DNA of 11,504 nucleotides from an uncultured Holophagaceae bacterium. GTDB taxonomy: Bacteria > Acidobacteriota > Holophagae > Holophagales > Holophagaceae. Made by a program: the position numbers and the translations under genes. The DNA lies in NCBI GenBank assembly GCA_903927605.1, contig CAIYNT010000136.1, positions 1 through 11,504 of the forward strand. The letters are read 5' to 3'. The notes beneath the pieces are model-generated. The model searched no databases and was not told the DNA's origin. It saw nothing but the letters and a program-made list of their open reading frames with translations. Below are positions 1 to 6,158 of the stretch, piece by piece (within the stretch, counting starts at the first letter, position 1; the number at the start of each line of letters is the position of its first letter).

Positions 1-613
1 CGTCCTGACGCATCCAGGTGTCTTCGCAGATGGTGTTCTCAAAAACCGCGTCGCCAGCCCGACTGCGGAGGTAGTCGGTGATGGCGTGGTAGTCCTTCAC
101 GGTGAAAGTGGTCTGGGCCACCACCAGCACGCGCCTCAGCTGCTCGTCCGTGAGCGCCTCGGCCTCGGCCATGGTCGAGACGATAATCGATCCACTGTCC
201 GCGAAACTGCGGTGCGCCACGCTTTCGGCGTGGCCGTGGCTGCCCAGGATCACGGTGAAGTAGCCCTTGGGACTCCACTTCTTGATCTTGTTGTGGACCT
301 TGGCCACCTCGGGACAGGTGGCGTTCACGATCTTCAGCTCGCCCTTGGCCTGGCGCTCTTTCAACCCGCGCAGGTCCTGGATGGGGATGCCGTGGGCGCG
401 GATCACCACCGTGCCGTTCTGCACCTGCTCCGGTGCCTCAGCCACCGCGACCCCCCGTCGGCCGATGAGGTCCAGAGCCTGGGGATTGTGGATGAGCGGC
501 CCCAGCGTCTGCACGGTGCGTCCATCATTGCGCACGGAGGCCTCCAGCACTGCGTCCATGGCGCGTTTCACGCCCCAGCAGAACCCGGCGGTCTTGGCGA
601 CGATGACCTTCAT
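1..613 (-). CDS. ispH: 4-hydroxy-3-methylbut-2-enyl diphosphate reductase (IspH/LytB), 3' end off the window
   Basis: Last enzyme of the MEP isoprenoid pathway: a cytosolic [4Fe-4S] enzyme that reduces HMBPP to IPP and DMAPP. The visible 204 residues start MKVIVAKTAGFCWGVKRAM and carry the three cluster cysteines: Cys12 (GFCWGV), Cys100 (NATCPEV) and Cys196 (NTICEDT). Substrate-site motifs are also present: GPLIHN (His42), AHGIP (His74), a GSHGHAE segment (His128, Glu130) and AQTTF (Thr168). The family is about 280-320 residues, so roughly the last third is missing because the window ends; there is no frameshift. The ATG at 613 gives the canonical N-terminus; a GGGG tract just upstream is a weak ribosome site. 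It lies 59 nt after the tautomerase stop, and an inverted repeat and -10-like box in that gap suggest its own promoter. Confidence 0.97.
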   Translation of the reverse strand, partial: MKVIVAKTAGFCWGVKRAMDAVLEASVRNDGRTVQTLGPLIHNPQALDLIGRRGVAVAEAPEQVQNGTVVIRAHGIPIQDLRGLKERQAKGELKIVNATCPEVAKVHNKIKKWSPKGYFTVILGSHGHAESVAHRSFADSGSIIVSTMAEAEALTDEQLRRVLVVAQTTFTVKDYHAITDYLRSRAGDAVFENTICEDTWMRQD

Positions 614-627
614 GCGTTCCCCATAAT

Positions 628-658
628 CCTGACCGGGTTGGTCAGGTTAATTATCATA
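628..658 (-). promoter_or_regulatory. Putative ispH promoter -10 box with IscR/Rrf2-like palindromic operator
   Basis: On the minus strand the 59-nt leader contains TATGAT (653-658), one base off the sigma-70 -10 consensus, and then the perfect palindrome CCTGACC-AACCC-GGTCAGG (628-646). GAC and GTC are separated by 7 nt, and CT precedes GAC while AG follows GTC. That is the core geometry of IscR type-1 sites (SYYGAC, 7 nt, GTCRRS). The outer ATA/TAT bases of that consensus are only loosely kept. A start point about 7 nt after the -10 would fall at the edge of the palindrome, so a bound repressor would block initiation. I see no good -35 hexamer. The palindrome is seen; the regulator is inference. 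Confidence 0.45.
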
Positions 659-672
659 ACGCCAGCCAGCAG

Positions 673-1113
673 CTAGGGGGCACTGCGTTCCATCAATTCG
701 CGATCCGCTGCTGGCAATCCCGCCAACCAGGCGGCTTCCTCGCCCGGTTCCGGAAGGATATGCCCGTATTCGGCCATCTGGCCCGGGGGCAGCTCCGCAA
801 CATAGGCCCAGATCCGGTTGGGTGCGATGGCCCCGGCACTGGCGACCGCGGCCACCAGGTCGAGGAGCAACTGCCTTTTCCGCTCAGGTGTCCGGCCGGC
901 GCGGATATGCCCATGCACAAACACCTGGTCCCCCTGCAAGGGCGCCCCGCCGACGAAATGATCCCCCGCAGCGACATCGGTGAAAATGACCTGCGCAAAG
1001 AACGACTGGGCGCCGGTCACCCGGTTGTGCACCCGGGTAATCGCCTGGGCGATGCGATGTTTTTTCTCGGCGGAAAGCAGGCCGGTTGCCGCTGCAACCC
1101 GATAAGTCGGCAT
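673..1113 (-). CDS. Tautomerase superfamily protein, cis-3-chloroacrylic acid dehalogenase (cis-CaaD) like
   Basis: A 146-residue member of the 4-oxalocrotonate tautomerase superfamily, in the double-length cis-CaaD group. These enzymes use an N-terminal proline freed by Met removal. All six residues known for cis-CaaD catalysis appear, in mature numbering: Pro1 (MPTYR), His28 (RVHNR), Arg70 and Arg73 (HIRAGR), Tyr103 (WAYVAE) and Glu114 (QMAEYG). Length matches cis-CaaD (about 150). cis-CaaD hydrolyses cis-3-chloroacrylate to malonate semialdehyde, but the homologue Cg10062 has the same six residues and is a poor dehalogenase that hydrates and decarboxylates acetylenic acids, so the substrate cannot be set from residues. 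The start at 1113 follows a strong site (AGAGGAGA, about 6 nt). Neighbours are YbaK-type and ispH genes; no haloacid or malonate semialdehyde pathway gene is in view. Confidence 0.88.
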   Translation of the reverse strand: MPTYRVAAATGLLSAEKKHRIAQAITRVHNRVTGAQSFFAQVIFTDVAAGDHFVGGAPLQGDQVFVHGHIRAGRTPERKRQLLLDLVAAVASAGAIAPNRIWAYVAELPPGQMAEYGHILPEPGEEAAWLAGLPAADRELMERSAP

Positions 1114-1191
1114 GATCGTCTCCTCTTATGGCTGGGACAGACACTGACGAACGGTGTGATGCCGCGGGACTGGCACCAGTGACCGGCCCGG

Positions 1192-1656
1192 TTATTCCTG
1201 GCCGGTGGATAGGTCCACGATGCGTCCACCGGTGATTTCCACAAGATGCGCGAAGGTCATGGGCACTCCGGTGGCATCGGTTCCCGCAGCCGGGTAGATG
1301 GTTGGATAGAGCTCCAATTCCCGGTCGAGGAGAATCGTCACGCCCTCAAGGGCGAAGGGGCAGACCCCGCCCGGGCGATAGCCTGTGACCCTTTCCGTCT
1401 CGTCCGCATCGGCCATAGAGGCCCTGGAGCCGATCACACGCTTGAGCGTGGAGGAGGAGAGGCGTTTGTCGCCAGGACAGACCACCATGTGAAACCCACC
1501 GGACTTGTCCTTGAAAAGGAGGGATTTCGCGATCCTCGCCGTCTCTACGCCGATGCGCCGGGCCGCAAGCTCGGCCGTGGGTGTGCTCCCTGGTTCAAAC
1601 TCCAGCGCCTCCAGGCCATAAGCCTCGAGAACTCTGCGAACTTTGGCGGAAATCAT
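1192..1656 (-). CDS. YbaK/EbsC (INS) family aminoacyl-tRNA deacylase
   Basis: A 154-residue stand-alone editing domain of the YbaK/ProX superfamily, which hydrolyses misacylated tRNA (for example Cys- or Ala-tRNA(Pro)) in trans. Family marks are the conserved Lys44 in RIAKSLLF, the GYRPGGVCPF loop (92-101), and the AAGTDATG segment (123-130) before the final beta strand. Together these resemble the EbsC/YwhH branch more than E. coli YbaK itself. Length is normal for the family and it is complete. It starts 14 nt after the dodecin stop with only a poor ribosome site (GGGATC), so it is probably translated as the second gene of that operon. A 78-nt gap separates it from the tautomerase. The exact tRNA substrate cannot be read from the sequence. 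Confidence 0.9.
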   Translation of the reverse strand: MISAKVRRVLEAYGLEALEFEPGSTPTAELAARRIGVETARIAKSLLFKDKSGGFHMVVCPGDKRLSSSTLKRVIGSRASMADADETERVTGYRPGGVCPFALEGVTILLDRELELYPTIYPAAGTDATGVPMTFAHLVEITGGRIVDLSTGQE

Positions 1657-1670
1657 GGGTGGATCCCGGG

Positions 1671-1892
1671 TCAGTGATGCTCTGGATCATGCTCCAGCTT
1701 GAACCCGATCAGGATGGTCACTTGGAATTCCGCGACCTCTCCAGCTTTGATGCGGCCCCGCTCCTCCTTGACCTCGAACCATTCCAGGTGCCGGATAGTC
1801 TTGCTCGCCTCGACCACGGCCCGCTTCACCGCGTCCGAGAAACTTACGGGCGAGGTCCCCACGATTTCAATCTTCTTGTGCACACCTGGCAT
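1671..1892 (-). CDS. Dodecin family flavin-binding protein
   Basis: A small (73-residue) dodecin: these proteins form hollow dodecamers that bind and store flavins (FMN, FAD or riboflavin) in the cytosol. Diagnostic features are the start KKIEIVGTSPVSFSDAV, then RAVVEASKTIRHLEWFEVKE, whose Trp is the flavin-stacking residue of the family, and the closing strand VAEFQVTILIGFKLE. The open frame extends ten codons further upstream, but AGGAGG lies exactly 6 nt before the ATG at 1892 and abuts the previous ATG, so 1892 is the better start and gives the usual dodecin length. It leads a probable operon with the YbaK-type gene (14 nt apart). A TATGAT sequence at 1918-1923 on the minus strand could be its -10 box, but no -35 is clear. 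Confidence 0.93.
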   Translation of the reverse strand: MPGVHKKIEIVGTSPVSFSDAVKRAVVEASKTIRHLEWFEVKEERGRIKAGEVAEFQVTILIGFKLEHDPEHH

Positions 1893-2050
1893 GGGCATCC
1901 TCCTGAGTGAAGGCACCATCATAGCCCGAGGGCGTTGTTCCTGCGTGGGTTCGTTGTCGTGACCTCCAACATTAGATGGGACCTTAGAGTCGAGATTCCT
2001 TTACCCTGACTACAGCCCACACTGCTGGCGCCTACCCAGGAAACGCTCCC
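1893..2050. other. Divergent intergenic region between dodecin and ppc
   Basis: These 158 nt separate the dodecin gene (leftward) from ppc (rightward) and must hold both start signals. The dodecin side has AGGAGG at -6 and a TATGAT hexamer at 1918-1923. On the ppc side I find only weak matches (TTGTCG near 1951) and no convincing promoter pair, inverted repeat or conserved RNA structure. Confidence 0.4.
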
Positions 2051-4801
2051 ATGGACCTCGCCGACCCCGACAAGGATCTGCCCCTTAAGGAGGACATCCG
2101 CCTGCTCGGGCGGCTGCTGGGAGACACGGTCCGGGAGCAGGAAGGTGAAGAGACCTTCCTGCTGGTCGAACGGATCCGGCGAAGTTCCGTGCGCTTCCAT
2201 CGCGTCCAGGATCCCGAGGCCAGGGAGAACCTGAAGTCCATCCTCAAGGACCTCACCCCGGGTCGAGCCATCCTGGTGATCCGCGCCTTCAGCTACTTCT
2301 CCCAGCTCGCCAATCTGGCGGAGGACCAGCACCACACCCGTCGCTCCCGGGCCCACCGCATGGGAGAAGAGCTGCCCAGGCCAAGTTCTCTGGGCCATGC
2401 CCTGACCCAGGCCAGTGAAGGGGGCCTCGATGCCAGTGGTCTCCGGGCGTTCTTCGCCAGCGCCCAGGTCCGACCCGTGCTGACAGCCCACCCGACTGAG
2501 GTGCAGCGCAAGAGCATCCTCAACGCCCAGATGCAGATCGCCCGCCTGCTGGACGAGCGGGATCGCATCGCCTCGACGCCGAGGGAAGCTGCCCTGCGGG
2601 ACGAACACCTTCAGCGCCAAGTGCTGCTGCTATGGCAGACCCGCATGCTCCGGCCCTACCGGCCCTCCGTGACAGATGAAGTAGCCAGCGCCCTCTCCTA
2701 TTTCGACCGCACCTTCCTGCGGGAGATCCCGGCCCTCTACGCGGACCTGGAGGACCAGCTCAGGCAGGACCCGGCCCTGGGGGACACTGAGCTTCCGCCA
2801 TTCTTCCAGGTGGGCAGTTGGATCGGCGGGGACCGGGATGGCCACCCCTTTGTCACCGCGGATGTCATGGAGCGGACCCTCGGTATGCAGTCCCGGACCA
2901 TCCTCGACTTCCTGTTGAAGGAGATCTTGGTTCTCGCCGAGGAGCTCTCCCTCAGCCTCCTGGTTTCACGGGCTTCCCGCGAAGTGCTCGACCTTGCGGA
3001 ACGCTCCCCGGACCGGTCGCTCCAACGGGCGGATGAAGCCTATCGGCGGGCCCTGAACTTCATCTTCGGACGCCTCTCCGCCACTCACCGGAACCTGCTC
3101 GGCTCTGAACCTGCGGCCCCTCCGGGCCCCGCGGAACCCTATCACTCCCCGGCAGAACTGAAAGCCGACCTGGATGCACTGGACCGGTCCCTGAGGGCCC
3201 ACGGGGGACGACGGCTGGCCCGGGGGCGTCTGCGGGATTTGCGGCGATCCGTATCAGTGTTCGGCTTCCACCTTGCCCCCCTGGACCTGCGCCAGAACTC
3301 TGAGGTCCATGGCCGGGTGGTGGCTGAGCTGCTGGAGGCCGTGCGCCCTGGCACTGGGTACCTCAACCTGGACGAGACCCAGAAGATCAGCCTGCTCACT
3401 GCCGAGCTCGAAAGCCCCCGGCCCCTCGCCTCACCCTACCTGACCTACAGCGACGAGACCCGCAGTGAGCTGGCCCTGTTTCGCGCCGCCGCGAAAGCCC
3501 AGCATCGCCTGGGCCCCGAAGCCCTGCCCAGCTGCATCGTCAGCCACACCGAAGCCGTTTCGGACCTCCTGGAGGCCGCTGTGATGCTCCGGGAGGTCGG
3601 GATCCTGCGCCCAGCGGAAGGCCGCTTGGATCTCAACATCATCCCGCTCTTCGAGACCATCCCGGACCTTCAGCACTCGGGAGACATCCTGGATGCACTG
3701 CTGGGCCTCCCGATCTATCGCCGCCTGTTGGACAGCCGGGGCGGTGTGCAGGAGGTGATGGTGGGCTATTCCGACAGCAACAAGGACGGCGGCTTCCTCA
3801 CTTCCCTCTGGGGACTCTACAAGGCGGAACTGCGTCTGGTGGAGGTGGCCAAGCGACATGGCCTGCGCCTGCGCCTCTTCCATGGTCGCGGCGGCTCCGT
3901 CGGCCGGGGCGGCGGTCCCAGCTACGAGGCCATCCTGGCCCAGCCCCCCGGGACGGTCGGGGGCCAGATCCGGCTCACCGAGCAGGGTGAAGTGATCGCC
4001 GCCAAGTATGGCCACCCCACGGTGGGACGCCGGAATCTCGAGGTGCTGGTGGCGGCCACCCTGGCGGCGAGCCTGCCGCACCAAGGTGACGCGGCCGGGG
4101 AACCGGCCTTCCTGGAGGCCATGGACACACTGTCAAACGAAGCCTGCCAGGCCTATCGGGACCTGGTCTATGGCACGGAAGGCTTCGAGCAATTCTTCTG
4201 GGAATCAACGCCCATCGCCGAGATCGCCCAGCTCAACATCGGGTCGCGACCCGCCAGCCGGAAAGCGGGGCAGGCCATCACCGACCTCCGGGCCATCCCC
4301 TGGGTCTTCAGCTGGAGCCAATGCCGCGTGATGCTGCCGGGCTGGTACGGCGTCGGTTCGGCGGTCCGCGCCTTCCGGCGAGAGCGGGGCGAGGAGGGTC
4401 TGGCCCTTCTGAAGGAGATGTATGCCCGCTGGCCCTATTTCCGCAGCCTGATTTCCATGATGGACATGGTGCTCGCCAAGGTGGATCTGGCCATCGCCTC
4501 GCGCTACGCCGATCTGGTGGGCGACCCGGACCTGAAGGAGCGGATCTTCGGACGCATCAAGGAGGAGTGCGAGGCTTCCATCCTGGCCTTGAAGGCCATC
4601 ACGGGTCAGGAGGCCCTGCTCGAGGACAACCCCGCGCTGAAGCGCTCGATTCAGCACCGCTTCCCGTACATGGACCCCATCAACCATCTCCAGGTGGAGT
4701 TGCTCCGCCGCTACCGCGCCGGGGACGCGGATGACCGGATCCAACGCGGGATCCTGCTCTCCATCAACGGCATCGCCGCAGGGCTGCGCAACAGCGGATG
4801 A
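2051..4801 (+). CDS. ppc: Phosphoenolpyruvate carboxylase
   Basis: Full-length (916 residues) bacterial-type PEP carboxylase, which makes oxaloacetate from PEP and bicarbonate to refill the TCA cycle; cytosolic homotetramer. Motifs in order: VLTAHPTEVQRKS with catalytic His147; WIGGDRDGHPFV (258-268); VGYSDSNKDGG (571-581), PEP-binding region; LFHGRGGSVGRGGGP (609-623), the mobile loop with catalytic Arg; RLTEQGEVI (641-649); and LNIGSRPASRK (728-738). Lys810 (LAKVDLA), Arg and the C-terminal Asn914 (RNSG) correspond to the aspartate-inhibition site known in E. coli, where the end is RNTG; Ser for Thr is conservative. The ATG at 2051 has AGGAAA about 8 nt upstream. It stands alone on its strand; the next gene starts 98 nt later, after a possible weak terminator. 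Confidence 0.98.
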   Translation: MDLADPDKDLPLKEDIRLLGRLLGDTVREQEGEETFLLVERIRRSSVRFHRVQDPEARENLKSILKDLTPGRAILVIRAFSYFSQLANLAEDQHHTRRSRAHRMGEELPRPSSLGHALTQASEGGLDASGLRAFFASAQVRPVLTAHPTEVQRKSILNAQMQIARLLDERDRIASTPREAALRDEHLQRQVLLLWQTRMLRPYRPSVTDEVASALSYFDRTFLREIPALYADLEDQLRQDPALGDTELPPFFQVGSWIGGDRDGHPFVTADVMERTLGMQSRTILDFLLKEILVLAEELSLSLLVSRASREVLDLAERSPDRSLQRADEAYRRALNFIFGRLSATHRNLLGSEPAAPPGPAEPYHSPAELKADLDALDRSLRAHGGRRLARGRLRDLRRSVSVFGFHLAPLDLRQNSEVHGRVVAELLEAVRPGTGYLNLDETQKISLLTAELESPRPLASPYLTYSDETRSELALFRAAAKAQHRLGPEALPSCIVSHTEAVSDLLEAAVMLREVGILRPAEGRLDLNIIPLFETIPDLQHSGDILDALLGLPIYRRLLDSRGGVQEVMVGYSDSNKDGGFLTSLWGLYKAELRLVEVAKRHGLRLRLFHGRGGSVGRGGGPSYEAILAQPPGTVGGQIRLTEQGEVIAAKYGHPTVGRRNLEVLVAATLAASLPHQGDAAGEPAFLEAMDTLSNEACQAYRDLVYGTEGFEQFFWESTPIAEIAQLNIGSRPASRKAGQAITDLRAIPWVFSWSQCRVMLPGWYGVGSAVRAFRRERGEEGLALLKEMYARWPYFRSLISMMDMVLAKVDLAIASRYADLVGDPDLKERIFGRIKEECEASILALKAITGQEALLEDNPALKRSIQHRFPYMDPINHLQVELLRRYRAGDADDRIQRGILLSINGIAAGLRNSG

Positions 4802-4848
4802 ATCCGCGCTGGGTACCGACAGAAAACCACTGGCCCGGCTTGCCGGAT

Positions 4849-4863
4849 TCCAAGTACCTTGGA
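4849..4863 (+). terminator. Possible weak intrinsic terminator after ppc
   Basis: TCCAAG-TAC-CTTGGA is a perfect 6-bp inverted repeat with a 3-nt loop, 48 nt after the ppc stop, followed by a broken T-rich run (TCTGGTTCTTTT). A second small repeat, CCGGC-TT-GCCGG, lies at 4835-4846. The T tract is interrupted, so termination is likely partial and some readthrough into the RsbW-like gene is possible. Confidence 0.35.
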
Positions 4864-4899
4864 TCTGGTTCTTTTGGTCACTGAAGGGATGCTACATCC

Positions 4900-5340
4900 A
4901 TGGCCCACCCAGCCCTACTGCCCGTCGTCCTCACGTGCAACACGGACCTGCGGTTCATCGACCTGATCCAGGTGGTAGGTGCCGAGTTCCTCAAGCACCT
5001 CAGCTTCAGCCAGGAGGATGGCGAACGCCTGTGGCTGGCGATCCAGGAAGGCATCGCCAATGCCATGCGCCATGGCAACCAGCTCCAGAAGGACAAACCC
5101 GTGAAGGTCACCTTCACCCCCCGCTCGGACCGGTTCGAAATCCGGATCGAGGATCGCGGACCCGGCGTCGACCTGGATACCCTGCCGGATCCGAACCTGC
5201 CGGAGAACCTGCTCAAGCCCGGCGGTCGGGGGGTCTATTTCATGCGCCAAGTCATGGACGAGGTCCACATGGAGCGTGCGCCCGGCGGGTCCACCCTGGT
5301 GCTGGTGAAAGCCCGCAAGGTGCGCGAACCGCATCCGTGA
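4900..5340 (+). CDS. RsbW/SpoIIAB-type anti-sigma factor, serine kinase-like ATPase
   Basis: A 146-residue single-domain GHKL ATPase of the RsbW/SpoIIAB family; such proteins hold a sigma factor and phosphorylate an anti-anti-sigma (STAS) partner on serine. The N box is QEGIANAMRHGN (49-60, with Glu50, Asn54, His58), the G1 box is EDRGPGVD (84-91) and the G2 box GGRGVYFM (108-115). There is no receiver, phosphatase or membrane segment. The ATG at 4900 has GAAGGG about 11 nt upstream, rather far. It is 98 nt after ppc and converges with the DUF190 gene, leaving 10 nt between the two stops. No sigma factor or STAS gene is in the window, so its partner is encoded elsewhere or it acts on another target. 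Confidence 0.88.
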   Translation: MAHPALLPVVLTCNTDLRFIDLIQVVGAEFLKHLSFSQEDGERLWLAIQEGIANAMRHGNQLQKDKPVKVTFTPRSDRFEIRIEDRGPGVDLDTLPDPNLPENLLKPGGRGVYFMRQVMDEVHMERAPGGSTLVLVKARKVREPHP

Positions 5341-5350
5341 ACCGATCAGG

Positions 5351-5680
5351 CTAAGGCTTGGTGGGCTCGTTGATGACGCCGCATTCGGCGGGCATGCGCA
5401 CATAGAACATGGACTGGCCCTCGGCCTGAAGGAAGGCCAGGAGGCGTTCCGTCTCCTCGTCCGTGGCCATGAAGGTCACTTCCACCGGCAGGTCTCCTGC
5501 CAGTTCGATGAAGTGGTCCGCGTGGATGTGCCTGTGGCGGCCGAACCCAGCTATGGCCTTGAAGGCAGTGCCACCCTTGAGGCCCAGCCGGCGGGCCTCC
5601 TCCAGCAACCACTCGTAGACCAGAACCCCATGGCGAGTGCGGTTCTCCTGCATGAAGAAAACCAGATAGGTGCCTTTCAT
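5351..5680 (-). CDS. DUF190 family PII-like protein, fluoride-module partner of CrcB
   Basis: A 109-residue DUF190 protein: a small PII-like ferredoxin fold often encoded next to crcB. Features are the opening strand TYLVFFMQENR, a helix (EWLLEEARRLGLK), the basic GFGRHRHIHAD segment (45-55), the strand PVEVTFMAT and a final region VRMPAECGVINEP. Its ribosome site GAGGAGG overlaps the crcB stop codon and the two genes are 10 nt apart, so it is translationally linked to crcB and should share the upstream fluoride riboswitch. PII-like folds suggest a regulatory or ligand-sensing role, but its biochemical function is not established; the fluoride link comes from context. Confidence 0.9.
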   Translation of the reverse strand: MKGTYLVFFMQENRTRHGVLVYEWLLEEARRLGLKGGTAFKAIAGFGRHRHIHADHFIELAGDLPVEVTFMATDEETERLLAFLQAEGQSMFYVRMPAECGVINEPTKP

Positions 5681-5690
5681 GATGCCCTCC

Positions 5691-6077
5691 TCAGGCTTTC
5701 ACAAGGACCTTGACCGTCAGGAGCCCCAGCAGAGTCATGGCCAGTGAGCCGGCCAGATGGGTGGCCATGTGCGTCGCCGCCCAGCCGTACTCCCCCCGGG
5801 TGAGCAGATGCACCGCTTCCGCCGAGAATGTGGAGAAGGTGGTGAGACCCCCCAGGAAGCCGGTGATGATGAGCAGTCTTGCCTCAGGCGCAAGACCCGG
5901 ATGCTGGACGAAGACGGCGACGGCAACGCCCACAAGGTAGCCCCCAAGCAGGTTCGCCGCCAATGTTCCGAGCGGCAGGGAGGGGAGGATCGGGTTCAGG
6001 ATGGCGCCGAGGCCCCAGCGCAGCCACGCACCGAGGGCCGCACCCGCACCCACCGCCAGGAAAGAATAGAAACCCAT
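5691..6077 (-). CDS. crcB: Fluoride exporter CrcB/Fluc
   Basis: A 128-residue inner-membrane fluoride channel; Fluc proteins work as antiparallel dimers that let F- leave the cell. Four hydrophobic helices are visible, at about 4-25, 35-58, 67-92 and 98-125. Family signatures are GAWLRWGLG with Arg20, [14 protein letters not shown] with the pore Asn42, and the [10 protein letters not shown] box (76-85) holding the pore phenylalanines and the central Na+ site. Length is typical for bacterial Fluc. The ATG at 6077 follows a GGAGG site lying inside a hairpin, and a fluoride riboswitch fills the leader. It is followed by DUF190 10 nt later. With one crcB gene only, this should be a homodimeric Fluc. 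Confidence 0.96.
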   Translation of the reverse strand: MGFYSFLAVGAGAALGAWLRWGLGAILNPILPSLPLGTLAANLLGGYLVGVAVAVFVQHPGLAPEARLLIITGFLGGLTTFSTFSAEAVHLLTRGEYGWAATHMATHLAGSLAMTLLGLLTVKVLVKA

Positions 6078-6103
6078 GCCTGTGTCCTCCAGGATCCACA
6101 GGC
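6078..6103 (-). promoter_or_regulatory. Translational expression platform: Shine-Dalgarno-sequestering hairpin of crcB
   Basis: Directly after the aptamer, GCCUGUG (6103-6097) pairs perfectly with CACAGGC (6084-6078), whose last base abuts the crcB AUG. The 12-nt loop contains the GGAGG ribosome site, itself able to pair through UCC/GGA. The first three bases of the 5' arm (6103-6101) are also the end of P1. Stable P1, as in the fluoride-bound aptamer, therefore removes three G-C pairs from this hairpin and should free the ribosome site. No U-rich terminator follows, so control is probably at translation. The pairing is seen; the switching order is inference. Confidence 0.75.
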
Positions 6104-6145
6104 GTCATCAGCCATCCAGGCGGTTATGGGGCGGACGCCATCGCC
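6101..6145 (-). ncRNA. Fluoride riboswitch aptamer (crcB motif)
   Basis: Read on the minus strand, the crcB leader matches the crcB-motif consensus closely: GGCGAUGG, then CCGCC, AUAACCGCC, GGCUGAUGAC and GCC. All helices can be paired by hand: P1 is GGCGUC (6139-6134) with GACGCC (6106-6101); P3 is GCC (6121-6119) with GGC (6113-6111) around UGGAU; the pseudoknot is GGCG (6145-6142) with CGCC (6133-6130). This RNA binds Mg2+-coordinated fluoride. It starts only 13 nt after the stop of the upstream deacetylase gene, so the transcript either starts within that gene's 3' end or reads through from it. Confidence 0.95.
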
Positions 6146-6158
6146 GGAACCCAGCCTA

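Noticed and set aside
86..676. Open frame of 196 codons on the plus strand
   Set aside because: Antisense to ispH, whose cysteines and motifs are unambiguous.
1158..1191. Small inverted repeat (ACTGG/CCAGT) between the YbaK-type gene and the tautomerase gene as terminator
   Set aside because: Stem of four or five pairs and no T run; too weak to call.
1893..1922. Ten-codon longer dodecin start
   Set aside because: No ribosome site before it, and AGGAGG sits at the right distance for the ATG at 1892.
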